This document shows positions 44,235-52,662 of a stretch of 64,000 nt of DNA, piece by piece. The notes below the pieces were generated by a model. The model made no database searches. It was given only the letters and a program-made list of their open reading frames with translations, and was not told the DNA's origin. Each line of letters starts with the position of its first letter. Position 1 is the first letter of the stretch. Made by a program: the position numbers and the translations under genes. This DNA is from Bacteroidaceae bacterium (GTDB lineage Bacteria; Bacteroidota; Bacteroidia; Bacteroidales; Bacteroidaceae), in contig JAGCPY010000029.1 in the NCBI GenBank assembly GCA_017965425.1, positions 1 through 64,000 on the forward strand, written 5' to 3'.

Positions 44235-44423
44235 CTATTTAGACCAATCGTCTTTCCAGACATCGTAGTCGTTGGAACCTTTATCCTTGACGAAGCCGAT
44301 GTCAGTAGACGCGCTCACTTTCTGATCACTGCCGCCAATCTTCATGGTGTTTGCCCCTGCAATCATTTCTGCCTCGGTAATTACAATGGTTTCGAGGCTC
44401 GGATTTAAATACTTCTTTTTCAT
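44235..44423 (-). CDS. 62-residue peptide of unknown function in the mucin operon
   Basis: The peptide begins MKKKYLNPSLETIVITEAEM, continues with IAGANTMKIGGSDQK and ends in a charged, Trp-containing tail (DYDVWKDDWSK). It has no signal peptide. The opening MKK-x-Y-x-x-P-S followed by an (I/L)-(I/L)-A-G step about 20 residues in resembles the many short uncharacterised Bacteroidales proteins and faintly a double-glycine leader. It fits tightly between the sialidase (38 bp after its stop) and the GH20-GH33 gene (6 bp before its start), so it is almost certainly co-transcribed and translated. No function can be assigned. Confidence 0.6.
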   Translation of the reverse strand: MKKKYLNPSLETIVITEAEMIAGANTMKIGGSDQKVSASTDIGFVKDKGSNDYDVWKDDWSK

Positions 44424-44461
44424 AACGATATGTTTTTTATTGTTTATTCTTGATTACTTCT

Positions 44462-47400
44462 TTATTTGATGACGACTTTCTTGCCGTTAACGATGTTCAC
44501 ACCCTTTTGAGGCCTGCTCATGCGCTGACCCGCAACGTTGTAGATTTGCACATCACCCATCGTCCATCGTCCATCGTCCATTGAATTGATGCCCGTTTGG
44601 AAGTCGAAGGTGAAGCCCTTGACAGGACCGCCAGCAGCGGGCGTTTCGAGGTAAGCCTTGTTGGCGCCGAGGGTGATGGTGCCGCCCGAGAACTTGTAGA
44701 AACCTATCTCGTCATTGAGCTTGCCGAGAGAGTAGTAGTTCGTTGCATCGCTGAGGTCGAGGCTCATGGGCACCAACGTACCCTTCAGCAGGTTCGCGCT
44801 CTCCACGGGGCTGAGGCCAGTCGTCATATTCAAGACCGTGCTGGTTACAGCGTCGCTGTTGACGAGCACCACAGCGGTGTTGGCAGGAATCTCCGTTCCT
44901 TCGTTGCCAGTCGCTGTCAGCTGAGCAGAGCCGTCGCTGGCCGTTTCAACGTAGTATGCCTTCGTAGCGCCCGTCGTCGTCACGTCGAACGGCAGATAGA
45001 GCGTAGCGTAGCTCTTGTCGCCTACGTCTTTGAGCGGGAGGGTCTTGGCGAGGGTGATGGTGAAGTTGGTGAAGCCGAACCAGTTACTCTGCGAAGCACC
45101 GTAGAACGTGAAGGTCGTCGAGGAGGCATTCACGTCGTTGACCGTGATGTGCGTAGGCGTAGTCGTGGAAGTGATGTCGCCTGTGGTGGTTCCGTCAGCT
45201 GCGGTGATGCGGTAGGTTCCGCCCGTATATACGGCACCGCCAATGGAGTAGCTTGAAATGACATAACCTGCAGGTGCGGTAATGGTGTAAGTGTCCGTAG
45301 CACCATTGGCACTGGGCCTTATTGTCATGACGCGGGTTCCGAGGATAGTTGCTTTGTCGAAGCCGTAGCCACTTTCTGTGGAAACTGTCAGCCCGGCAAC
45401 GCCTGAAGAAGCATTGGATGTCCAGGTGCGTGCCCAGTGGCCAGAACCAGTGCCAGAGAAGACGCCGTAGGAGTCACAGCCTGTGCTCGTCTGGTAAACG
45501 GTGTTCTTTACTACATTTGTCTTCAGGTACTCAGGCACATTATATTCCTCCAGTGCGGGAATGAGAGCCACGAGCTGGTCGCGGGTGATCTCGAGGAAGT
45601 TCAGGGGGTAGTGGTTGTAGTCGGTGTAGCCGCCGGCGCTGTTGAGGCTCTGGTCCTCGAAGAAAAGGTAAAGGCTGCCCGGGTCCTCCTCGCTGCCGCT
45701 GCGCTCCATCGTTACGTAGCGGGTACCCTTGGTTTGTACGGTAAGGAACTCTGTCCAGTTAGCACCTCCGTCGGTGCTGTAGTAGAGTTTGAAGTTGGCG
45801 TGCTGACCCGTGGTCATGGAGTGGAAGATGACATCGGTCTTGCCAGTCACCGTCTCACGCTGGTAGTAGAAGATATCCTGATTGTTGGCGTAGCCGCCAG
45901 CACTCAGCTGCGAGTTGTTCCACTGCGAACCCATGGTAAAGGTAAGAGTCTTACCATCGTCATTCTTTGTATAGGTAGCGGTATTGAAACCACGGTTGTA
46001 GCCTTGACGGATGGAGCCGAGCAGAGAACCGTCGTTCTTCTGTATAATCTTAGCTTCGTCGCCTCCTGCGAACATCACTTGAGGGCTGAAATACCATGAT
46101 TCACCACCGTCTCTCGAATAGAAGATGTAGTCCTGCGAGTTGTTGGTATGCTCTGTGGCACTTGTCATGGTCTGAGCAGGGATGAGGTACATCAGTATGT
46201 CGTCCTCGGGAATGTAGAGGCCACGGCCTGAAGTGACGAAGTAATCGTAAAGTCCAAAGCCCGCATCGCCTACTGTGTTGTAGTTCTTAAGGCGTCCAGT
46301 TTCCAAGAGGTCAATGGGTGGCGTGCTCTCGTTGCTGCTCCATGTCACGCCGTTGTCGGTGCTGGTTGACATGGCGATGCGCTGCTGCCCATAGAAGTAG
46401 CCGATGTTGCCAGCCACAAACAGGCAGTAGAGTTTTCCGTCCTTACCCTTGACGAGGCTCGGGTCGCCATAGCCGCACTTGGCATTATCAGCACTACCTT
46501 GTCCCTTGGCAATGACGACGGGAGCGCTCCACGTCTGACCGCCATCCGTGCTGCGACGGATGACAATGTCGATGACATGACCGTTGCCGATGTCGGTATG
46601 GCTGTCATAGCGCTTGTCGCAGGCCACGACAATGCTACCATCGTCAGCCACCACCATGGCGGGGATGCGATAGACGCGGCTGCCGTTGTCGCGCGGTAGG
46701 AAGGGATAGCTGTGCACGTTGAAGACCATCGCGCCACGGTCGGATGGGTCGCCAACGCTGCTCAGGTCAAGCGTTGTCTCGTTGCTGTTGCAGGTATAGG
46801 TGAGGCTCGTTACGGCTGCGTCGAGGACAGCACCGAGCGTAGCGGTGCTCTTCACGGCAGCTTTCAGCCAGTAGTAGTGCGTGCCGGCTGTGAGGCTACC
46901 GATAGAGAGGGTTGCGGTACTGCTGGAGCCATCAATGGTAGTTGTGTTAAGTTGTGTCAGCGTGGGGACGCCAGAACCAGTGCCGAGCACTTCAGGAGAA
47001 CTGGAGTCAGCTTCATAAAGGGTCAGGCTCGATATCTGGTTTTCTGTTCCGTCCTTGAGGCTAACGGTGAGCGAAGCACCCGTAGCGTCCTGGAAAGGAT
47101 TGGCTGTGACGCGAAGCAGATAGACATCGCTACTGCGACCTGCCGTCTGCCAGCCCTGTGCCACGGTCACATCGCTTGCCAAGATGGCGAGGTTCGGATC
47201 GAAGTTAGCGGTGATGGTGTGGTTCGTGTCGTCAATGGTGAAGGAGGTCGCACCTGACATGGAGAAATCGGCATCCGTAGGCGTTACACCCGTGGGCAGG
47301 AAGAAGTGGCCACCCGTATAGACGCTGGTCAAACCTGTTACGTCGCTGCGTGTGCAGGTGATTGCCTTGTCATAGACCGGGGTTGTGCCGTCGGAAGTAA

Positions 47401-49387
47401 TCAGCACCTTCCAATCTACCAAACCGGCAGTGGTGAGGTTGATGGGATAGAGATTCCACTTCGTTCTGAAGGTTGTCGTTTCACCGATGAAGTAGTTACC
47501 ACTGTTGACATAGGAGTCGGCATAATAGTTGTTAGACGACTTGATATAGACGCCACCGTCATATCCCGTATAAAAAGCCGATGCAGTGTTGGAACGTGTC
47601 GGGAACTTGTTGTTGCTGTTGCAAACGAGGTAGCGACCGTCAGGCATCTGCCAGTCATTGTCGTCCCAAGCCCTGCAATCTATATACATAAAGAAAGTTG
47701 CATCGTCGATAGCGGGCTGCATATCAACACTTCCAGTATAGGTCAAAGGATAGAGATTGTTATACAGCGATGACATGGGCTTGACATAACGTCCAACAGA
47801 TGCCGTGTTGCTGCTTGCGCTCTTAATCTGAAGGACATACCAGCCTGAAGTTTGCGGATAGGCGGTAAGAGCTGTAGAGGCATTCTTCACCAGCTTGCCC
47901 ACTGCGGCTGCGGCAGCAGTGCTTTCGTCACCCGTCACTTGGGTGAAGGCAAAGATACTGCCAGCATCATCATAATTGATGATGGGACCTGTATAACTGT
48001 TGCTGACAGACATATAGGCAGCATTCGTTCCGCTGACAGGATTCGTGGCGGCCTTAATCTTGTAGCCTCCAGTAGCAGCCTCGAGCACTACGGCTACGGC
48101 ACTATTGCTGAAATACCATGCATTACCGGCACCAGAAGCTATACCCGATGGTACAGCGAACTTGCCTGCACCTACATTATATAAATAATATTGGCCTGAC
48201 GTTCCTGTAGGATAGAGTACCCACTGGCAGTTGGCGCTGGTGGCATCAAAGGCTGTAGCACCGCTCTTGCCAGAGCTCCATACATAATAGCTATTCACCG
48301 TAGGATCATACGTCAGATTTCCACGACTGCTTGTATTGGCAATGGTATAGACCTCCGAAGCGGTGGGAGCCCAAGAGTCCACGAACTCTACAGGATAGAA
48401 AGCCCAGTCGTTGTTGCCGCCAGTGGAAGAGGGAGCAGAAGTACCATACCCTACGACGGTGGATGGGTCGCCGCCTGTGAAGTCGTTACCATCAAGGATA
48501 ACGCTGTTGGTTGTTCCTTGCAGATAGAAATGTCCGTCGGTGCTGGCAATCTTGGCCACGGTGAGTGCTTCCTCACCTAAAGCCGTTGTCGGCACATTGG
48601 TGGAGGCTGCGATGGCACCCATATAGTTGCCATAGCCGTTCTGCAGATAATACTTGCCGTCAGCTGCACTGAGCAGACGAACCAGATAGCCTGCTTTCTC
48701 TGTTGCAGAGCCAGAGGGTGCTGTCTGGGTGTGTTTGAGCTCGTGGTCGGATGTGTTCTCAAACACATAGCTGGTGCGTGAACGCTGAGACATCACATAC
48801 CACTGACCTTCACTGATGCTGGCAGCTGCTGTGGAACTCACAGAGATGTCCTTGCCAGACAATGTGGAATAAGTAGAGGAGGTGGAGAGCGTTCCAGTCA
48901 CTTCATAAATGCTCACAGGAGAATCCGAGGTGTGTGCAACCAATTGGCTACTGCTGCGATTGGTGTGATAACTACCACAAGTAAAAGTGAAGCGATTAGC
49001 CGTTTCACTTGCAGCTATCGTCCACGTTCCGGCACTTGCCGCAGTGGTAGGTGCCATAACTTGCCCATTGGAAGACGGCGTAGGCCAATACTTTCCAGTG
49101 TAAGCATTCTCGATTTTGTAACCGCCATTGCCATCGCTAATCAGATAGTAAACGGCAGCTTGGGTGGCCGAGTTATTATTAGCCATGCCATAGTTGCTTC
49201 CGCCTGCGTCAAGAGCGTAGGGCGTTCCTGTGAGTCCGTCCCATCTTAAAAGATACGCTTTGCCGCTGACGATGTTACTTACATCGGTCACTTGGTTTCC
49301 CACTGTGACCGCCGTCTGCGCACATACCTGCGCCACTGCCCCTGCTACGAGCAGAAGCAATGTAATGAGTCGTTCTTTGATTTTCAT
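44462..49387 (-). CDS. Large secreted GH33 sialidase
   Basis: A 1641-residue exo-alpha-sialidase, first gene of the mucin operon. After the signal peptide, two or three lectin-like modules span 30-690. One of them (ISEGQWYVMSQRSRTSYVFE, ADGKYYLQNGYGNYMGA) also occurs in the GH20-GH33 protein. A Bacteroides-type sialidase N-terminal domain (about 745-890) is followed by the GH33 propeller (895-1280): YRIPAMV near 905, Asp boxes STDGGQTWSAP, STDNGVTWS, SRDGGESWY and STDGGANWTE, and SIRQG. A beta module and a C-terminal domain shared with the LRR protein follow. A 7-bp tandem repeat (44557-44581) sits just before the tail YNVAGQRM...GVNIVNGKKVVIK. Released sialic acid from mucins is the expected product. 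Confidence 0.92.
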   Translation of the reverse strand: MKIKERLITLLLLVAGAVAQVCAQTAVTVGNQVTDVSNIVSGKAYLLRWDGLTGTPYALDAGGSNYGMANNNSATQAAVYYLISDGNGGYKIENAYTGKYWPTPSSNGQVMAPTTAASAGTWTIAASETANRFTFTCGSYHTNRSSSQLVAHTSDSPVSIYEVTGTLSTSSTYSTLSGKDISVSSTAAASISEGQWYVMSQRSRTSYVFENTSDHELKHTQTAPSGSATEKAGYLVRLLSAADGKYYLQNGYGNYMGAIAASTNVPTTALGEEALTVAKIASTDGHFYLQGTTNSVILDGNDFTGGDPSTVVGYGTSAPSSTGGNNDWAFYPVEFVDSWAPTASEVYTIANTSSRGNLTYDPTVNSYYVWSSGKSGATAFDATSANCQWVLYPTGTSGQYYLYNVGAGKFAVPSGIASGAGNAWYFSNSAVAVVLEAATGGYKIKAATNPVSGTNAAYMSVSNSYTGPIINYDDAGSIFAFTQVTGDESTAAAAAVGKLVKNASTALTAYPQTSGWYVLQIKSASSNTASVGRYVKPMSSLYNNLYPLTYTGSVDMQPAIDDATFFMYIDCRAWDDNDWQMPDGRYLVCNSNNKFPTRSNTASAFYTGYDGGVYIKSSNNYYADSYVNSGNYFIGETTTFRTKWNLYPINLTTAGLVDWKVLITSDGTTPVYDKAITCTRSDVTGLTSVYTGGHFFLPTGVTPTDADFSMSGATSFTIDDTNHTITANFDPNLAILASDVTVAQGWQTAGRSSDVYLLRVTANPFQDATGASLTVSLKDGTENQISSLTLYEADSSSPEVLGTGSGVPTLTQLNTTTIDGSSSTATLSIGSLTAGTHYYWLKAAVKSTATLGAVLDAAVTSLTYTCNSNETTLDLSSVGDPSDRGAMVFNVHSYPFLPRDNGSRVYRIPAMVVADDGSIVVACDKRYDSHTDIGNGHVIDIVIRRSTDGGQTWSAPVVIAKGQGSADNAKCGYGDPSLVKGKDGKLYCLFVAGNIGYFYGQQRIAMSTSTDNGVTWSSNESTPPIDLLETGRLKNYNTVGDAGFGLYDYFVTSGRGLYIPEDDILMYLIPAQTMTSATEHTNNSQDYIFYSRDGGESWYFSPQVMFAGGDEAKIIQKNDGSLLGSIRQGYNRGFNTATYTKNDDGKTLTFTMGSQWNNSQLSAGGYANNQDIFYYQRETVTGKTDVIFHSMTTGQHANFKLYYSTDGGANWTEFLTVQTKGTRYVTMERSGSEEDPGSLYLFFEDQSLNSAGGYTDYNHYPLNFLEITRDQLVALIPALEEYNVPEYLKTNVVKNTVYQTSTGCDSYGVFSGTGSGHWARTWTSNASSGVAGLTVSTESGYGFDKATILGTRVMTIRPSANGATDTYTITAPAGYVISSYSIGGAVYTGGTYRITAADGTTTGDITSTTTPTHITVNDVNASSTTFTFYGASQSNWFGFTNFTITLAKTLPLKDVGDKSYATLYLPFDVTTTGATKAYYVETASDGSAQLTATGNEGTEIPANTAVVLVNSDAVTSTVLNMTTGLSPVESANLLKGTLVPMSLDLSDATNYYSLGKLNDEIGFYKFSGGTITLGANKAYLETPAAGGPVKGFTFDFQTGINSMDDGRWTMGDVQIYNVAGQRMSRPQKGVNIVNGKKVVIK
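44557..44581. repeat. Heptanucleotide tandem repeat in the sialidase gene
   Basis: Three perfect CCATCGT copies plus CCAT (plus strand) encode the linker MDDGRWTMGD just before the C-terminal tail. Because 7 is not a multiple of 3, gain or loss of one copy would shift the frame before the tail. Confidence 0.8.
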
Positions 49388-49501
49388 TTGTTGTATAGGT
49401 TTAAAATTGTGAGTATCATCAGAAGCTTTGTCATAGAGTCCTTGGCTTCATCATTGTATATAAGTTAGTTATTTGATTTTATTGAGGTGCTTATTTGGCG
49501 A

Positions 49502-49509
49502 CAAAGATA
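49502..49509 (-). promoter_or_regulatory. Bacteroidetes -7 box for the mucin operon
   Basis: Minus strand TATCTTTG matches TAnnTTTG, 115 bp before the sialidase ATG at 49387. No nearer box was found, so the leader would be about 100 nt. The 49388-49753 gap otherwise holds only the terminator at 49691 and AT-rich sequence. Confidence 0.5.
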
Positions 49510-49690
49510 CAACTATTTTTGCATACGCCAATGTTTTTCGACTGTTTTTTGTATAAATAGCGTGAGTTCGGGATATTTTTAGAACATGAAGAGCAGTCTC
49601 GTTGAAGTTCCAAGACAACTCTTCAAGTTCTGAATTTATTCCGTGCTCATGTGTAATGCTACAGAAATATATGGTAAAGGATTGTTTAAA

Positions 49691-49733
49691 CATACCGAAG
49701 AAGGGCGACCAGCGGTCGCCCTTCTTCGGTATG
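49691..49733 (-). terminator. 20-bp perfect hairpin terminator
   Basis: CATACCGAAGAAGGGCGACC (49691-49710) is perfectly complementary to 49714-49733 across an AGC loop, 20 bp after the stop of the minus-strand gene at 49754. On the minus strand TTTAAACAAT follows. Confidence 0.85.
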
Positions 49734-49753
49734 TGTGAAAAGGTTGTGGTTGT

Positions 49754-52495
49754 TTACTTCACAGCCACCTTCTGGCCATTGATAACATAGATGCCTTTCT
49801 GAGCCTTGCTGACGCGACGACCGCTGAGGTCAAACATCTCTGCCTTCTCGGCAAGGTTGATATTGCTGATGGCAGTGGCATTGTCTTGACTGATTGCTTC
49901 GACGAAGGTGACAGTGACCTTGAGGAGGACTGCCTTCTCGTTGGCAACGATACCCCACTGTGCAACGAAGGTGTCACCAGCCTTGAAGGTGTCGTCAATA
50001 GCACCCGTGTAGTCAAATGCACCGGTGGAAGGATCGTTCAGCTTCAGGCAGAACATGCCCTCGCCTGAACCCCAATTAGCTGCGTCGCCTTCGGCATTAC
50101 GCCAACCGTCGGTGGTGTTCTCCACGAAGTTTCCATTGGTCACATTGACGATATATGCTTTGGCTTCTGCGATGCTGCTGATGCCAAGTGCTTCACAAAC
50201 TTCTGCCACGTCGAAGGTGGGAGCTGCTTCTGCTTCGTTGTAAGCTGTAGCGGCAATTTCCTGGTGAGCAATGTCAATGGTCTTCACGATTTCGGGCTGA
50301 TAGACAGGCTCGACATATTCGGTGAAGTTGACGTTGATGGTGTAGAGAATAGATTTGCCGTTCTCTGCCTGAAGCTTCCAGCGGACAGTGTAGGTTGCGC
50401 CCACTTGGTCAGCGCCGTTCATGTCGCAGATGTCATACTTGCCATCGTTGAGAACTTGGAAGAACTTCACGCAAACTTTGGTGTTCTCACCCCATGTGGT
50501 GGCAACGCCTTCGCCGTTGAACCAACCGTCGAACGGTGCGTAGTCGGCAATTTCCGTGCCGTCAGGATTGACGATGAACAGCTTTGCTTCGCTGAGGCTC
50601 TCCACACCGAGGTACTCGCAAGCGGCTTCTACGTCAATGCTACCCTGTTGTGCGGCGTAGCCTTGAGTGGCCATGCGGTTATCGGCGAGTTCTACATCCT
50701 TCTGACCAGCAATCTTAGCGATGAAGTAAGAGCCGTTGAAGTGTCCGTGGTGACGGAAGTGGTTGTCGATGCCATAGATTTCATGGCCGTCTTCCACTGC
50801 GATGCCGAAGCCCCAGAGGTATTCGACGAGGCAGACAGTAGCAGCTTCTTCGCTGGCGATGGCAACTTCCAGACCTTCATTGTCAATGGTCTTGGTCTTG
50901 CCAGAGATGTAGTTGCCAAGCTTGTCCTTAATCTGATAGCCATAAGGAGTACCGGTGATGGTCCAGATGTACTTGTCTTCCAGCTCAAGATTCTCATCGT
51001 AAGGCTCGTAGCCCAGTGTGCCGTCTTCGTTGACGGTGAGGAACTGGTGGCCGTCTTTCACGAGGATGTTCAGATCCTTGCCAGCGGGGAAGGGCTCGGC
51101 GTAAGTGTAGGTGGCATCGATGGTGTAAGTCTTAGCTTCGGTCACTTTGACAGGTGTGAAAGCATAGGTGCAATAGCCACGCTGGAGGACATCTGGAACA
51201 ACGTCAATGGTCTTCTCAAGTTCCTCCTTGAATGTGGTTGTGGCGACGATGTTACCTTCGGCATCTTTGATGTTGAATACAATTTCAGCACGCAAAGCAT
51301 CGCGATACTCCTTATAAGCAGCTTCAATTTGCTCGTCTAAAGCAAAAAGGGCTGGGATGTCTTCTTCATTGATGGCGTTTTTGTCATTAACGAGATACTT
51401 CTTGACGTTATCAAACATCTCATCTTCGGACGGAAGAATGTAGAATTCAGAGAAGGTGAAGAAGACATGTCCGTTGTTCATTGCTCCATTATTGGTAGAA
51501 GGAATGGTGAAACGGATATACTTGTAAGCGTCGCCAAGTTCAATCTTATCAGAAGTGAAGTCTAACGGTGTTGAACCTGTGGGCAGTCCTTCAGTGATGG
51601 ATGTGATATCGACGAAATTCTCACCATCGTTGCTGGCAGAGATGTTAATCTGTGTTGGACGGTTGTTGTCATTTTGGCTGCGCTTCTTGAAATAGATGCG
51701 GAAATCTTCTACGGCTTCCGGCAGCTCAGCCTGAAGGTAGTGGTCTTCATCAGGACCTGTGCCGCTCCACTGGCTGTGGAAGAACGTGGCGTATTCGCCA
51801 TCAAGAAGAGCTTCAAAAGAACCTTCTGAACTTTCTTTAGCGTTGCTTGTCCATTGAGAAGCGCTGGTGACAAGGCCTGTCATTTCTTGCACTTTGGACA
51901 ACCATGTTTTCATTTTCTCAAATGCCTCAAGCTGTAAATCAACATATTCCTCAACCTGCCAGACGAAATAGGCATCTAAAGCGAATTCAGCAATAGGGCC
52001 ATTCTCGCCAGCATTGACCGTCCAGAAGACGCTGCCGGCCAGATTCCAGCTGGAATCACCTTTACGGGCATTGGTGGCACGAACTGCATATTTGCCGTCT
52101 TGAAGGAAGAAAACTTGAGCTTCCCAATTGTCGCGTGGGGCTCCGCCATACGTGGAGATGGAGCCTGTGTTCAACTTTGGTTCGGCATCAGTGACCAATG
52201 GGGGGTTGGAGAAGGCATTGGCATCTTTCAGAATAAACCCAAATCCATACTCTTCACCAGCCACCTTCTTGACGAGGAATGTAGCTGCCTCTTTGGTGTT
52301 GGCCGTCAGAGTTCCGTTCTCGGTCAAGTAGAACTTTGCATCATCCACGTCAGTGGAGATACGATAAGTACCACCGTCCTGAATGGTTGCAAGTGCTGCT
52401 TCGTATGCGGCCTGCAGGTCAACATCCTGAGCGAAGGCACCGTTCCATGCCAGCATACTTAAGAAGCTGACGAATAGGAGTCTTAACTTTCTCAT
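49754..52495 (-). CDS. Secreted discoidin and DUF4859-like protein with sorting tail
   Basis: A 913-residue protein. After the signal peptide, residues about 35-175 form the module shared with the PI-PLC protein (GFILKDANAFSNPPL, RDNWEAQVFFL, YAVRATNA). A discoidin-like domain follows (about 210-350, TSNAKESSEGSFEALLDGE, IRFTIPSTNN), then a lectin-like module (about 455-610). Two DUF4859-like modules end the folded part (about 640-755, SIDVEAACEYLGVESL; about 775-880, FDVAEVCEALGISSI). The tail is FDLSGRRV...KGIYVINGQKVAVK. It is monocistronic, with its own promoter (52581) and terminator (49691). No catalytic domain was seen. Surface glycan binding is inferred from the module set. Confidence 0.75.
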   Translation of the reverse strand: MRKLRLLFVSFLSMLAWNGAFAQDVDLQAAYEAALATIQDGGTYRISTDVDDAKFYLTENGTLTANTKEAATFLVKKVAGEEYGFGFILKDANAFSNPPLVTDAEPKLNTGSISTYGGAPRDNWEAQVFFLQDGKYAVRATNARKGDSSWNLAGSVFWTVNAGENGPIAEFALDAYFVWQVEEYVDLQLEAFEKMKTWLSKVQEMTGLVTSASQWTSNAKESSEGSFEALLDGEYATFFHSQWSGTGPDEDHYLQAELPEAVEDFRIYFKKRSQNDNNRPTQINISASNDGENFVDITSITEGLPTGSTPLDFTSDKIELGDAYKYIRFTIPSTNNGAMNNGHVFFTFSEFYILPSEDEMFDNVKKYLVNDKNAINEEDIPALFALDEQIEAAYKEYRDALRAEIVFNIKDAEGNIVATTTFKEELEKTIDVVPDVLQRGYCTYAFTPVKVTEAKTYTIDATYTYAEPFPAGKDLNILVKDGHQFLTVNEDGTLGYEPYDENLELEDKYIWTITGTPYGYQIKDKLGNYISGKTKTIDNEGLEVAIASEEAATVCLVEYLWGFGIAVEDGHEIYGIDNHFRHHGHFNGSYFIAKIAGQKDVELADNRMATQGYAAQQGSIDVEAACEYLGVESLSEAKLFIVNPDGTEIADYAPFDGWFNGEGVATTWGENTKVCVKFFQVLNDGKYDICDMNGADQVGATYTVRWKLQAENGKSILYTINVNFTEYVEPVYQPEIVKTIDIAHQEIAATAYNEAEAAPTFDVAEVCEALGISSIAEAKAYIVNVTNGNFVENTTDGWRNAEGDAANWGSGEGMFCLKLNDPSTGAFDYTGAIDDTFKAGDTFVAQWGIVANEKAVLLKVTVTFVEAISQDNATAISNINLAEKAEMFDLSGRRVSKAQKGIYVINGQKVAVK

Positions 52496-52580
52496 AATAA
52501 TGAATTTTTAGTTAATGTTTATAGTTTAAGTTGTCTTTTCCTGACGTATCGGGCAGGAACAATAAGCCCATAATCGGGGG

Positions 52581-52588
52581 CAAAGATA
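52581..52588 (-). promoter_or_regulatory. Bacteroidetes -7 box for the discoidin/DUF4859 gene
   Basis: Minus strand TATCTTTG matches TAnnTTTG, 86 bp before the ATG at 52495. Confidence 0.6.
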
Positions 52589-52662
52589 GCGAATAGTTTC
52601 GGTTTCGCAATAAAAACGATGAAAAAAATGCATTGAAGGGATGAAATTTCCTTTTCTGCCTT

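Noticed and set aside
49469..49693. Possible 74-residue minus-strand gene between the sialidase and the DUF4859 gene
   Set aside because: It would start inside the 20-bp terminator hairpin and run through the mucin operon promoter box. The composition looks non-coding.
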